This document shows, one piece after another, positions 23,266 to 37,872 of a DNA stretch of 64,000 nt. The notes beneath the pieces were generated by a model. The model had not been told where the DNA came from and made no database searches. It worked only from the letters and a program-made list of their open reading frames with translations. The position numbers were made by a program, and so were the translations under genes. Source of the stretch: Lutraria lutraria (Eukaryota > Mollusca > Bivalvia > Venerida > Mactridae); contig OZ026851.1 in assembly GCA_964023205.1 (NCBI GenBank), positions 10,147,637 through 10,211,636 on the forward strand, written 5' to 3'. Every line of letters begins with the position of its first letter. The first letter of the stretch is position 1.

Positions 23266-24966
23266 AGCATTTTAGAAATGGCAGTTTGAGAGAAAAATGG
23301 TTAGCGCAGATGCTTTACGGGACCAATTTTTATCTTGCATTTACTCTTTTATTGTAGATAGAATAAACATGGGACCATTACATACAAGTAGTGTGGATCA
23401 ATGGAAATCTGAGATTAGAACAGCTTTGGTATATTACGGTTACTTTTGGTTTTATTACATTTCTAGAATTGACAGTTTGGGAGAAAATTTCCTGGCGTCA
23501 AGAGTTTTTGACAAATCTAATTTGTTATTTTCTCCTTAAGTCTTGTTGGTACATGCATGCAACTTTACTTACAAGTAGTTGGCATCAACAAAAGTTGGTG
23601 GCAGCGTTGAATTTGCTATGCTCTGCTTACTTTTGACTTTATTGAAATTTTAGAAATAACCATCTCCGTGAAAGTTCTCCGAGAGTTGCGGACAATCTTT
23701 GATGTTCAATATCTCTACCATTATTTCATCGGCAGCATTGAAAGTACATATTCTAGTAATAGACATCAATGGAAATCTTTGGCACAAAAGGCATGGCCAT
23801 GCTACGTTTACTTTGGACTTTATTACATTTCTAGAATTGACAGTTTGGGAGAAAATTTCCTGGCGTCAAGATTTTTTGACAAATCTAATTTGTTATTTTC
23901 TCCTTAAGTCTTGTTGGTACATGCATGCAACTTTACTTACAAGTAGTTGGCATCAACAAAAGTTGGTGGCAGCGTTGAATTTGCTATGCTCTGCTTACTT
24001 TTGACTTTATTGAAATTCTAGAAATAACCATCTCCGTGAAAGTTCTCCGAGAGTTGCGGACAATCTTTGATGTTCAATATCTCTACCATTATTTCATCGG
24101 CAGCGTTGAAAGTACATATTCTAGTAATAGACATCAATGGAAATCTGTGGCACAAAGGCATGGCCATGCTACGTTTACTTTGGATTTTATTAACGTTTTA
24201 GAAATGTCAGTTTGAACCTGTTGAAATTTCATGAATTAGTCCGAGAAGAAAATTTCTTAAAACTTGTTTCTATTTGCATTTTTGCATTCCTCTCATGCAT
24301 GCGAACAATATGAGGTATCACAGGACCACTTTTGAACGAAATCAGTTTTTCGACAGAAATTCTTACAGGGCCGCGCTTCCTGAAATTTCATGAATTAGTC
24401 CGAGAACAAAATTTCTTAAAACTTGTTTCTGTTTGCATTTTTGCATTCCCCTCAAACACGCGAACAATATGAGGTATCACAGGACCACTTTTGAACGAAA
24501 TCAGTTTTTGACAGAAATTCTTACAGGGCCGCGCCTGCTGAAATTTCATGAATTAGTCCGAGAACAAAAATTCTTAAAACTTGTTTCTGTTCACATTTTT
24601 GCATTCCTCTCAAGCACGCGAACAATATGAGGTATCACAAGACCACTTTTGAACGCAATCAATTTTTACGACAAATCCTTCCAGGTCCGGACCTGTTGGA
24701 CTTTTGTAATTTTGACCGAAAACAAAATTTCTTGAAACTTGTTTCTATTTGCATTTTTGCATTCCTCTCATGCATGCGAACAATATGAGGTATCACAAGA
24801 CCACTTTTGAACGTAATCAATTTTTACGACAAATTCTTCCAGGTCCGGACCTGTTGAACTTTTGTAATTTAGACCGAAACCAACATTTCTTAAATCTTGT
24901 TTATATTTACATATTTGCATTCGTATCAAACACACGAACTATATGAGGTATCACAAGACCACTTTT
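23266..24966 (+). repeat. HOR 15, 1701 bp, n=2 k=5
   Basis: Carries tattacggtt in alpha (23437), aagagtttttgac in beta (23504), a private aaatctttggcac in gamma, and a one-A deletion in cacaaaggc (about 24156). Together these define the HOR 15-18 lineage. Confidence 0.9.
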
Positions 24967-27143
24967 AGCATTTTAGAAATGGCAGTTTGAGAGAAAAATG
25001 GTTAGCGCAGATGCTTTACGGGACCAATTTTTATCTTGCATTTACTCTTTTATTGTAGATAGAATAAACATGGGACCATTACATACAAGTAGTGTGGATC
25101 AATGGAAATCTGAGATTAGAACAGCTTTGGTATATTACGGTTACTTTTGGTTTTATTACATTTCTAGAATTGACAGTTTGGGAGAAAATTTCCTGGCGTC
25201 AAGAGTTTTTGACAAATCTAATTTGTTATTTTCTCCTTAAGTCTTGTTGGTACATGCATGCAACTTTACTTACAAGTAGTTGGCATCAACAAAAGTTGGT
25301 GGCAGCGTTGAATTTGCTATGCTCTGCTTACTTTTGACTTTATTGAAATTCTAGAAATAACCATCTCCGTGAAAGTTCTCCGAGAGTTGCGGACAATCTT
25401 TGATGTTCAATATCTCTACCATTATTTCATCGGCAGCATTGAAAGTACATATTCTAGTAATAGACATCAATGGAAATCTGTGGCACAAAAGGCATGGCCA
25501 TGCTACGTTTACTTTGGACTTTATTACATTTCTAGAATTGACAGTTTGGGAGAAAATTTCCTGGCGTCAAGATTTTTTGACAAATCTAATTTGTTATTTT
25601 CTCCTTAAGTCTTGTTGGTACATGCATGCAACTTTACTTACAAGTAGTTGGCATCAACAAAAGTTGGTGGCAGCGTTGAATTTGCTATGCTCTGCTTACT
25701 TTTGACTTTATTGAAATTCTAGAAATAACCATCTCCGTGAAAGTTCTCCGAGAGTTGCGGACAATCTTTGATGTTCAATATCTCTACCATTATTTCATCG
25801 GCAGCGTTGAAAGTACATATTCTAGTAATAGACATCAATGGAAATCTGTGGCACAAAAGGCATGGCCATGCTACGTTTACTTTGGATTTTATTAACGTTT
25901 TAGAAATGTCAGTTTGAACCTGTTGAAATTTCATGAATTAGTCCGAGAAGAAAATTTCTTAAAACTTGTTTCTATTTGCATTTTTGCATTCCTCTCATGC
26001 ATGCGAACAATATGAGGTATCACAGGACCACTTTTGAACGAAATCAGTTTTTCGACAGAAATTCTTACAGGGCCGCGCTTCCTGAAATTTCATGAATTAG
26101 TCCGAGAACAAAATTTCTTAAAACTTGTTTCTGTTTGCATTTTTGCATTCCCCTCAAACACGCGAACAATATGAGGTATCACAGGACCACTTTTGAACGA
26201 AATCAGTTTTTGACAGAAATTCTTACAGGGCCGCGCCTGCTGAAATTTCATGAATTAGTCCGAGAACAAAAATTCTTAAAACTTGTTTCTGTTCACATTT
26301 TTGCATTCCTCTCAAGCACACGAACAATATGAGGTATCACAAGACCACTTTTGAACGCAATCAATTTTTACGACAAATCCTTCCAGGTCCGGACCTGTTG
26401 GACTTTTGTAATTTTGACCGAAAACAAAATTTCTTAAAACTTGTTTCTATTTGCATTTTTGCATTCCTCTCATGCATGCGAACAATATGAGGTATCACAG
26501 GACCACTTTTGAACGAAATCAGTTTTTCGACAGAAATTCTTACAGGGCCGCGCTTCCTGAAATTTCATGAATTAGTCCGAGAACAAAATTTCTTAAAACT
26601 TGTTTCTGTTTGCATTTTTGCATTCCCCTCAAACACGCGAACAATATGAGGTATCACAGGACCACTTTTGAACGAAATCAGTTTTTGACAGAAATTCTTA
26701 CAGGGCCGCGCCTGCTGAAATTTCATGAATTAGTCCGAGAACAAAAATTCTTAAAACTTGTTTCTGTTCACATTTTTGCATTCCTCTCAAGCACGCGAAC
26801 AATATGAGGTATCACAAGACCACTTTTGAACGCAATCAATTTTTACGACAAATCCTTCCAGGTCCGGACCTGTTGGACTTTTGTAATTTTGACCGAAAAC
26901 AAAATTTCTTGAAACTTGTTTCTATTTGCATTTTTGCATTCCTCTCATGCATGCGAACAATATGAGGTATCACAAGACCACTTTTGAACGTAATCAATTT
27001 TTACGACAAATTCTTCCAGGTCCGGACCTGTTGAACTTTTGTAATTTAGACCGAAACCAACATTTCTTAAATCTTGTTTATATTTACATATTTGCATTCG
27101 TATCAAACACACGAACTATATGAGGTATCACAAGACCACTTTT
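24967..27143 (+). repeat. HOR 16, 2177 bp, n=2 k=8
   Basis: Same lineage as HOR 15 (tattacggtt, aagagttttt at 25205). The b block has gained three units by a second 475 bp tandem duplication (matching units begin at 26,135 and 26,610). Confidence 0.9.
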
Positions 27144-28844
27144 AGCATTTTAGAAATGGCAGTTTGAGAGAAAAATGGTTAGCGCAGATGCTTTACGGGA
27201 CCAATTTTTATCTTGCATTTACTCTTTTATTGTAGATAGAATAAACATGGGACCATTACATACAAGTAGTGTGGATTAATGGAAATCTGAGATTAGAACA
27301 GCTTTGGTATATTACGGTTACTTTTGGTTTTATTACATTTCTAGAATTGACAGTTTGGGAGAAAATTTCCTGGCGTCAAGAGTTTTTGACAAATCTAATT
27401 TGTTATTTTCTCCTTAAGTCTTGTTGGTACATGCATGCAACTTTACTTACAAGTAGTTGGCATCAACAAAAGTTGGTGGCAGCGTTGAATTTGCTATGCT
27501 CTGCTTACTTTTGACTTTATTGAAATTCTAGAAATAACCATCTCCGTGAAAGTTCTCCGAGAGTTGCGGACAATCTTTGATGTTCAATATCTCTACCATT
27601 ATTTCATCGGCAGCTTTGAAAGTACATATTCTAGTAATAGACATCAATGGAAATCTGTGGCACAAAAGGCATGGCCATGCTACGTTTACTTTGGACTTTA
27701 TTACATTTCTAGAATTGACAGTTTGGGAGAAAATGTCCTGGCGTCAAGATTTTTTGACAAATCTAATTTGTTATTTTCTCCTTAAGTCTTGTTGGTACAT
27801 GCATGCAACTTTACTTACAAGTAGTTGGCATCAACAAAAGTTGGTGGCAGCGTTGAATTTGCTATGCTCTGCTTACTTTTGACTTTATTGAAATTCTAGA
27901 AATAACCATCTCCGTGAAAGTTCTCCGAGAGTTGCGGACAATCTTTGATGTTCAATATCTCTACCATTATTTCATCGGCAGCGTTGAAAGTACATATTCT
28001 AGTAATAGACATCAATGGAAATCTGTGGCACAAAGGCATGGCCATGCTACGTTTACTTTGGATTTTATTAACGTTTTAGAAATGTCAGTTTGAACCTGTT
28101 GAAATTTCATGAATTAGTCCGAGAAGAAAATTTCTTAAAACTTGTTTCTATTTGCATTTTTGCATTCCTCTCATGCATGCGAACAATATGAGGTATCACA
28201 GGACCACTTTTGAACGAAATCAGTTTTTCGACAGAAATTCTTACAGGGCCGCGCTTCCTGAAATTTCATGAATTAGTCCGAGAACAAAATTTCTTAAAAC
28301 TTGTTTCTGTTTGCATTTTTGCATTCCCCTCAAACACGCGAACAATATGAGGTATCACAGGACCACTTTTGAACGAAATCAGTTTTTGACAGAAATTCTT
28401 ACAGGGCCGCGCCTGCTGAAATTTCATGAATTAGTCCGAGAACAAAAATTCTTAAAACTTGTTTCTGTTCACATTTTTGCATTCCTCTCAAGCACGCGAA
28501 CAATATGAGGTATCACAAGACCACTTTTGAACGCAATCAATTTTTACGACAAATCCTTCCAGGTCCGGACCTGTTGGACTTTTGTAATTTTGACCGAAAA
28601 CAAAATTTCTTGAAACTTGTTTCTATTTGCATTTTTGCATTCCTCTCATGCATGCGAACAATATGAGGTATCACAAGACCACTTTTGAACGTAATCAATT
28701 TTTACGACAAATTCTTCCAGGTCCGGACCTGTTGAACTTTTGTAATTTAGACCGAAACCAACATTTCTTAAATCTTGTTTATATTTACATATTTGCATTC
28801 GTATCAAACACACGAACTATATGAGGTATCACAAGACCACTTTT
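27144..28844 (+). repeat. HOR 17, 1701 bp, n=2 k=5
   Basis: aagagttttt at 27382; alpha has gtggattaat (27277), which puts a stop in the frame starting at the alpha ATG. It has private cagctttgaaag (about 27615) and aaaatgtcctgg (about 27735). The one-A deletion recurs near 28034. Confidence 0.9.
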
Positions 28845-30546
28845 AGCATTTTAGAAATGGCAGTTTTAGAGAAAAATGGTTAGCGCAGATGCTTTACGGG
28901 ACCAATTTTTATCTTGCATTTACTCTTTTATTGTAGATAGAATAAACATGGGACCATTACATACAAGTAGTGTGGATCAATGGAAATCTGAGATTAGAAC
29001 AGCTTTGGTATATTACGGTTACTTTTGGTTTTATTACATTTCTAGAATTGACAGTTTGGGAGAAAATTTCCTGGCGTCAAGATTTTTTGACAAATCTAAT
29101 TTGTTATTTTCTCCTTAAGTCTTGTTGGTACATGCATGCAACTTTACTTACAAGTAGTTGGCATCAACAAAAGTTGGTGGCAGCGTTGAATTTGCTATGC
29201 TCTGCTTACTTTTGACTTTATTGAAATTTTAGAAATAACCATCTCCGTGAAAGTTCTCCGAGAGTTGCGGACAATCTTTGATGTTCAATATCTCTACCAT
29301 TATTTCATCGGCAGCATTGAAAGTACATATTCTAGTAATAGACATCAATGGAAATCTGTGGCACAAAAGGCATGGCCATGCTACGTTTACTTTGGATTTT
29401 ATTACATTTCTAGAATTGACAGTTTGGGAGAAAATTTCCTGGCGTCAAGATTTTTTGACAAATCTAATTTGTTATTTTCTCCTTAAGTCTTGTTGGTACA
29501 TGCATGCAACTTTACTTACAAGTAGTTGGCATCAACAAAAGTTGGTGGCAGCGTTGAATTTGCTATGCTCTGCTTACTTTTGACTTTATTGAAATTCTAG
29601 AAATAACCATCTCCGTGAAAGTTCTCCGAGAGTTGCGGACAATCTTTGATGTTCAATATCTCTACCATTATTTCATCGGCAGCGTTGAAAGTACATATTC
29701 TAGTAATAGACATCAATGGAAATCTGTGGCACAAAAGGCATGGCCATGCTACGTTTACTTTGGATTTTATTAACGTTTTAGAAATGTCAGTTTGAACCTG
29801 TTGAAATTTCATGAATTAGTCCGAGAAGAAAATTTCTTAAAACTTGTTTCTATTTGCATTTTTGCATTCCTCTCATGCATGCGAACAATATGAGGTATCA
29901 CAGGACCACTTTTGAACGAAATCAGTTTTTCGACAGAAATTCTTACAGGGCCGCGCTTCCTGAAATTTCATGAATTAGTCCGAGAACAAAATTTCTTAAA
30001 ACTTGTTTCTGTCTGCATTTTTGCATTCCCCTCAAACACGCGAACAATATGAGGTATCACAGGACCACTTTTGAACGAAATCAGTTTTTGACAGAAATTC
30101 TTACAGGGCCGCGCCTGCTGAAATTTCATGAATTAGTCCGAGAACAAAAATTCTTAAAACTTGTTTCTGTTCACATTTTTGCATTCCTCTCAAGCACGCG
30201 AACAATATGAGGTATCACAAGACCACTTTTGAACGCAATCAATTTTTACGACAAATCCTTCCAGGTCCGGACCTGTTGGACTTTTGTAATTTTGACCGAA
30301 AACAAAATTTCTTGAAACTTGTTTCTATTTGCATTTTTGCATTCCTCTCATGCATGCGAACAATATGAGGTATCACAAGACCACTTTTGAACGTAATCAA
30401 TTTTTACGACAAATTCTTCCAGGTCCGGACCTGTTGAACTTTTGTAATTTTGACCGAAACCAACATTTCTTAAATCTTGTTTATATTTACATATTTGCAT
30501 TCGTATCAAACACACGAACTATATGAGGTATCACAAGACCACTTTT
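28845..30546 (+). repeat. HOR 18, 1702 bp, n=2 k=5
   Basis: alpha starts cagttttagag (about 28866, private) and has tattacggtt; beta is the normal aagatttttt form. The first gamma starts gaaattttagaaat. Confidence 0.9.
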
Positions 30547-32401
30547 AGCATTTTAGAAATGGCAGTTTGAGAGAAAAATGGTTAGCGCAGATGCTTTACG
30601 GGACCAATTTTTATCTTGCATTTACTCTTTTATTGTAGATAGAATAAACATGGGACCATTACATACAAGTAGTGTGGATCAATGGAAATCTGAGATTAGA
30701 ACAGCTTTGGTATATTATGGTTACTTTTGGTTTTATTACATTTCTAGAATTGACAGTTTGGGAGAAAATTTCCTGGCGTCAAGATTTTTTGACAAATCTA
30801 ATTTGTTATTTTCTCCTTAAGTCTTGTTGGTACATGCATGCAACTTTACTTACAAGTAGTTGGCATCAACAAAAGTTGGTGGCAGCTTTGAATTTGCTAT
30901 GCTCTGCTTACTTTTGACTTTATTGAAATTCTAGAAATAACCATCTCCGTGAAAGTTCTCCGAGAGTTGCGGACAATCTTTGATGTTCAATATCTCTACC
31001 ATTATTTCATCGGCAGCATTGAAAGTACATATTCTAGTAATAGACATCAATGGAAATCTGTGGCACAAAAGGCATGGCCATGCTACGTTTACTTTGGATT
31101 TTATTACATTTCTAGAATTGACAGTTTGGGAGAAAATTTCCTGGCGTCAAGATTTTTTGACAAATCTAATTTGTTATTTTCTCCTTAAGTCTTGTTGGTA
31201 CATGCATGCAACTTTACTTACAAGTAGTTGGCATCAACAAAAGTTGGTGGCAGCGTTGAATTTGCTATGCTCTGCTTACTTTTGACTTTATTGAAATTCT
31301 AGAAATAACCATCTCCGTGAAAGTTCTCCGAGAGTTGCGGACAATCTTTGATGTTCAATATCTCTACCATTATTTCATCGGCAGCATTGAAAGTACATAT
31401 TCTAGTAATAGACATCAATGGAAATCTGTGGCACAAAAGGCATGGCCATGCTACGTTTACTTTGGATTTTATTAACGTTTTAGAAATGTCAGTTTGAACC
31501 TGTTGAAATTTCATGAATTAGTCCGAGAAGAAAATTTCTTAAAACTTGTTTCTATTTGCATTTTTGCATTCCTCTCATGCATGCGAACAATATGAGGTAT
31601 CACAGGACCACTTTTGAACGAAATCATTTTTTCGACAGAAATTCTTACAGGGCCGCGCTTCCTGAAATTTCATGAATTAGTCCGAGAACAAAATTTCTTA
31701 AAACTTGTTTCTGTTTGCATTTTTGCATTCCCCTCAAACACGCGAACAATATGAGGTATCACAGGACCACTTTTGAACGAAATGAGTTTTTGACAGAAAT
31801 TCTTACAGGGCCGCGCCTGTTGAAATTTCATGAATTAGTCCGAGAACAAAATTTCTTAAGACTTGTTTCTGTTCGCATTTTTGCATTCCTCTCAATCACG
31901 CGAACAATATGAGGTATCACAGGACCACTTTTGAACGAAATCAGTTTTTCGACAGAAATTCTTACAGGGCCGCGCTTCCTGAAATTTCATGAATTAGTCA
32001 CAAAATTTCTTAAAACTTGTTTCTGTTTGCATTTTTGCATTCCCCTCAAACACGCGAACAATATGAGGTATCACAAGACCACTTTTGAACGAAATCAGTT
32101 TTTGACAGAAATTCTTACAAGCCGCTCCTGTTGAAATTTCATGAATTAGTCCGAGAACAAAATTTCTTAAGACTTGTTTCTGTTCGCATTTTTGCATTCC
32201 TCTCAATCACGCGAACAATATGAGGTATCACAAGACCACTTTTGAACGTAATCAATTTTTACGACAAATTCTTCCAGGTCCGGACCTGTTGAACTTTTGT
32301 AATTTTGACCGAAACCAACATTTCTTAAATCTTGTTTATATTTACATATTTGCATTCGTATCAAACACACGAACTATATGAGGTATCACAAGACCACTTT
32401 T
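30547..32401 (+). repeat. HOR 19, 1855 bp, n=2 k=6
   Basis: Six b units. Three linked rare marks: cagctttgaat in beta (30887), a five-base deletion giving agtcacaaaat (31999), and ttacaagccgctcc (about 32118). All recur in HOR 24 at +9,028. Confidence 0.9.
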
Positions 32402-34470
32402 AGCATTTTAGAAATGGCAGTTTGAGAGAAAAATGGTTAGCGCAGATGCTTTACGGGACCAATTTTTATCTTGCATTTACTCTTTTATTGTAGATAGAAT
32501 AAACATGGGACCATTACATACAAGTAGTGTGGATCAATGGAAATCTGAGATTAGAACAGCTTTGGTATATTATGGTTACTTTTGGTTTTATTACATTTCT
32601 AGAATTGACAGTTTGGGAGAAAATTTCCTGGCGTCAAGATTTTTTGAGAAATCTAATTTGTTATTTTCTCCTTAAGTCTTGTTGGTACATGCATGCAACT
32701 TTACTTACAAGTAGTTGGCATCAACAAAAGTTGGTGGCAGCGTTGAATTTGCTATGCTCTGCTTACTTTTGACTTTATTGAAATTCTAGAAATAACCATC
32801 TCCAGGAAAGTTCTCCGAGAGTTGCGGACAATCTTTGATGTTCAATATCTCTACCATTATTTCATCGGCAGCATTGAAAGTACATATTCTAGTAATAGAC
32901 ATCAATGGAAATCTGTGGCACAAAAGGCATGGCCATGCTACGTTTACTTTGGATTTTATTACATTTCTAGAATTGACAGTTTGGGAGAAAATTTCCTGGC
33001 GTCAAGATTTTTTGACAAATCTAATTTGTTATTTTCTCCTTAAGTCTTGTTGGTACATGCATGCAACTTTACTTACAAGTAGTTGGCATCAACAAAAGTT
33101 GGTGGCAGCGTTGAATTTGCTATGCTCTGCTTACTTTTGACTTTATTGAAATTTTAGAAATAACCATCTCCGTGAAAGTTCTCCGAGAGTTGCGGACAAT
33201 CTTTGATGTTCAATATCTCTACCATTATTTCATCGGCAGCATTGAAAGTACATATTCTAGTAATAGACATCAATGGAAATCTGTGGCACAAAAGGCATGG
33301 CCATGCTACGTTTACTTTGGATTTTATTACATTTCTAGAATTGACAGTTTGGGAGAAAATTTCCTGGCGTCAAGATTTTTTGACAAATCTAATTTGTTAT
33401 TTTCTCCTTAAGTCTTGTTGGTACATGCATGCAACTTTACTTACAAGTAGTTGGCATCAACAAAAGTTGGTGGCAGCGTTGAATTTGCTATGCTCTGCTT
33501 ACTTTTGACTTTATTGAAATTCTAGAAATAACCATCTCCGTGAAAGTTCTCCGAGAGTTGCGGACAATCTTTGATGTTCAATATCTCTACCATTATTTCA
33601 TCGGCAGCGTTGAAAGTACATATTCTAGTAATAGACATCAATGGAAATCTGTGGCACAAAAGGCATGGCCATGCTACGTTTACTTTGGATTTTATTAACG
33701 TTTTAGAAATGTCAGTTTGAACCTGTTGAAATTTCATGAATTAGTCCGAGAACAAAATTTCTTAAGACTTGTTTCTGTTCGCATTTTTGCATTCCTCTCA
33801 ATCACGCGAACAATATGAGGTATCACAGGACCACTTTTGAACGAAATGAGTTTTTGACAGAAATTCTTACAGGGCCGCGCCTGTTGAAATTTCATGAATT
33901 AGTCCGAGAACAAAATTTCTTAAGACTTGTTTCTGTTCGCATTTTTGCATTCCTCTCAATCACGCGAACAATATGAGGTATCACAGGACCACTTTTGAAC
34001 GAAATCAGTTTTTGACAGAAATTCTTACAGGGCCGCGCCTGCTGAAATTTCATGAATTAGTCCGAGAACAAAAATTCTTAAAACTTGTTTCTGTTCACAT
34101 TTTTGCATTCCTCTCAAGCACGCGAACAATATGAGGTATCACAAGACCACTTTTGAACGCAATCAATTTTTACGACAAATCCTTCCAGGTCCGGACCTGT
34201 TGGACTTTTGTAATTTTGACCGAAAACAAAATTTCTTGAAACTTGTTTCTATTTGCATTTTTGCATTCCTCTCATGCATGCGAACAATATGAGGTATCAC
34301 AAGACCACTTTTGAACGTAATCAATTTTTACGACAAATTCTTCCAGGTCCGGACCTGTTGAACTTTTGTAATTTTGACCGAAACCAACATTTCTTAAATC
34401 TTGTTTATATTTACATATTTGCATTCGTATCAAACACACGAACTATATGAGGTATCACAAGACCACTTTT
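32402..34470 (+). repeat. HOR 20, 2069 bp, n=3 k=5
   Basis: The only n=3 HOR in domain II. beta has a private tttttgagaaatc, and the first gamma has tctccaggaaag (32804), recurring at 41832 and 43687. Confidence 0.9.
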
Positions 34471-36171
34471 AGCATTTTAGAAATGGCAGTTTGAGAGAAA
34501 AATGGTTAGCGCAGATGCTTTACGGGACCAATTTTTATCTTGCATTTACTCTTTTATTGTAGATAGAATAAACATGGGACCATTACATACAAGTAGTGTG
34601 GATCAATGGAAATCTGAGATTAGAACAGCTTTGGTATATTATGGTTACTTTTGGTTTTATTACATTTCTAAAATTGACAGTTTGGGAGAAAATTTCCTGG
34701 CGTCAAGATTTTTTGACAAATCTAATTTGTTATTTTCTCCTTAAGTCTTGTTGGTACATGCATGCAACTTTACTTACAAGTAGTTGGCATCAACAAAAGT
34801 TGGTGGCAGCGTTGAATTTGCTATGCTCTGCTTACTTTTGACTTTATTGAAATTTTAGAAATAACCATCTCCGTGAAAGTTCTCCGAGAGTTGCGGACAA
34901 TCTTTGATGTTCAATATCTCTACCATTATTTCATCGGCAGCATTGAAAGTACATATTCTAGTAAAAGACATCAATGGAAATCTGTGGCACAAAAGGCATG
35001 GCCATGCTACGTTTACTTTGGATTTTATTACATTTCTAGAATTGACAGTTTGGGAGAAAATTTCCTGGCGTCAAGATTTTTTGACAAATCTAATTTGTTA
35101 TTTTCTCCTTAAGTCTTGTTGGTACATGCATGCAACTTTACTTACAAGTAGTTGGCATCAACAAAAGTTGGTGGCAGCGTTGAATTTGCTATGCTCTGCT
35201 TACTTTTGACTTTATTGAAATTCTAGAAATAACCATCTCCGTGAAAGTTCTCCGAGAGTTGCGGACAATCTTTGATGTTCAATATCTCTACCATTATTTC
35301 ATCGGCAGCGTTGAAAGTACATATTCTAGTAATAGACATCAATGGAAATCTGTGGCACAAAAGGCATGGCCATGCTACGTTTACTTTGGATTTTATTAAC
35401 GTTTTAGAAATGTCAGTTTGAACCTGTTGAAATTTCATGAATTAGTCCGAGAACAAAATTTCTTAAGACTTGTTTCTGTTCGCATTTTTGCATTCCTCTC
35501 AATCACGCGAACAATATGAGGTATCACAGGACCACTTTTGAACGAAATGAGTTTTTGACAGAAATTCTTACAGGGCCGCACCTGTTGAAATTTCATGAAT
35601 TAGTCCGAGAACAAAATTTCTTAAGACTTGTTTCTGTTCGCATTTTTGCATTCCTCTCAATCACGCGAACAATATGAGGTATCACAGGACCACTTTTGAA
35701 CGAAATCAGTTTTTGACAGAAATTCTTACAGGGCCGCGCCTGCTGAAATTTCATGAATTAGTCCGAGAACAAAAATTCTTAAAACTTGTTTCTGTTCACA
35801 TTTTTGCATTCCTCTCAAGCACGCGAACAATATGAGGTATCACAAGACCACTTTTGAACGCAATCAATTTTTACGACAAATCCTTCCAGGTCCGGACCTG
35901 TTGGACTTTTGTAATTTTGACCGAAAACAAAATTTCTTGAAACTTGTTTCTATTTGCATTTTTGCATTCCTCTCATGCATGCGAACAATATGAGGTATCA
36001 CAAGACCACTTTTGAACGTAATAAATTTTTACGACAAATTCTTCCAGGTCCGGACCTGTTGAACTTTTGTAATTTTGACCGAAACCAACATTTCTTAAAT
36101 CTTGTTTATATTTACATATTTGCATTCGTATCAAACACACGAACTATATGAGGTATCACAAGACCACTTTT
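34471..36171 (+). repeat. HOR 21, 1701 bp, n=2 k=5
   Basis: beta has ctaaaattgac (about 34670), gamma a private agtaaaagacatc, and a b unit a private gggccgcacctg. The last b unit has gtaataaattt (about 36022), shared with HOR 23. Confidence 0.9.
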
Positions 36172-37872
36172 AGCATTTTAGAAATGGCAGTTTGAGAGAA
36201 AAATGGTTAGCGCAGATGCTTTACGGGACCAATTTTTATCTTGCATTTACTCTTTTATTGTAGATAGAATAAACATGGGACCATTACATACAAGTAGTGT
36301 GGATCAATGGAAATCTGAGATTAGAACAGCTTTGGTATATTATGGTTACTTTTGGTTTTATTACATTTCTAAAATTGACAGTTTGGGAGAAAATTTCCTG
36401 GCGTCAAGATTTTTTGACAAATCTAATTTGTTATTTTCTCCTTAAGTCTTGTTGGTACATGCATGCAACTTTACTTACAAGTAGTTGGCATCAACAAAAG
36501 TTGGTGGCAGCGTTGAATTTGCTATGCTCTGCTTACTTTTGACTTTATTGAAATTCTAGAAATAACCATCTCCGTGAAAGTTCTCCGAGAGTTGCGGACA
36601 ATCTTTGATGTTCAATATCTCTACCATTATTTCATCGGCAGCATTGAAAGTACATATTCTAGTAATAGACATCAATGGAAATCTGTGGCACAAAAGGCAT
36701 GGCCATGCTACGTTTACTTTGGACTTTATTACATTTCTAGAATTGACAGTTTGGGAGAAAATTTCCTGGCGTCAAGATTTTTTGACAAATCTAATTTGTT
36801 ATTTTCTCCTTAAGTCTTGTTGGTACATGCATGCAACTTTACTTACAAGTAGTTGGCATCAACAAAAGTTGGTGGCAGCGTTGAATTTGCTATGCTCTGC
36901 TTACTTTTGACTTTATTGAAATTCTAGAAATAACCATCTCCGTGAAAGTTCTCCGAGAGTTGCGGACAATCTTTGATGTTCAATATCTCTACCATTATTT
37001 CATCGGCAGCGTTGAAAGTACATATTCTAGTAATAGACATCAATGGAAATCTGTGGCACAAAGGCATGGCCATGCTACGTTTACTTTGGATTTTATTAAC
37101 GTTTTAGAAATGTCAGTTTGAACCTGTTGAAATTTCATGAATTAGTCCGAGAAGAAAATTTCTTAAAACTTGTTTCTATTTGCATTTTTGCATTCCTCTC
37201 ATGCATGCGAACAATATGAGGTATCACAGGACCACTTTTGAACGAAATCAGTTTTTCGACAGAAATTCTTACAGGGCCGCGCTTCCTGAAATTTCATGAA
37301 TTAGTCCGAGAACAAAATTTCTTAAAACTTGTTTCTGTTTGCATTTTTGCATTCCCCTCAAACACGCGAACAATATGAGGTATCACAGGACCACTTTTGA
37401 ACGAAATCAGTTTTTGACAGAAATTCTTACAGGGCCGCGCCTGCTGAAATTTCATGAATTAGTCCGAGAACAAAAATTCTTAAAACTTGTTTCTGTTCAC
37501 ATTTTTGCATTCCTCTCAAGCACGCGAACAATATGAGGTATCACAAGACCACTTTTGAACGCAATCAATTTTTACGACAAATCCTTCCAGGTCCGGACCT
37601 GTTGGACTTTTGTAATTTTGACCGAAAACAAAATTTCTTGAAACTTGTTTCTATTTGCATTTTTGCATTCCTCTCATGCATGCGAACAATATGAGGTATC
37701 ACAAGACCACTTTTGAACGTAATCAATTTTTACGACAAATTCTTCCAGGTCCGGACCTGTTGAACTTTTGTAATTTAGACCGAAACCAACATTTCTTAAA
37801 TCTTGTTTATATTTACATATTTGCATTCGTATCAAACACACGAACTATATGAGGTATCACAAGACCACTTTT
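36172..37872 (+). repeat. HOR 22, 1701 bp, n=2 k=5
   Basis: beta has ctaaaattgac (about 36371). The second gamma has the one-A deletion near 37062, exactly 9,028 bp from the same deletion in HOR 17. Confidence 0.9.
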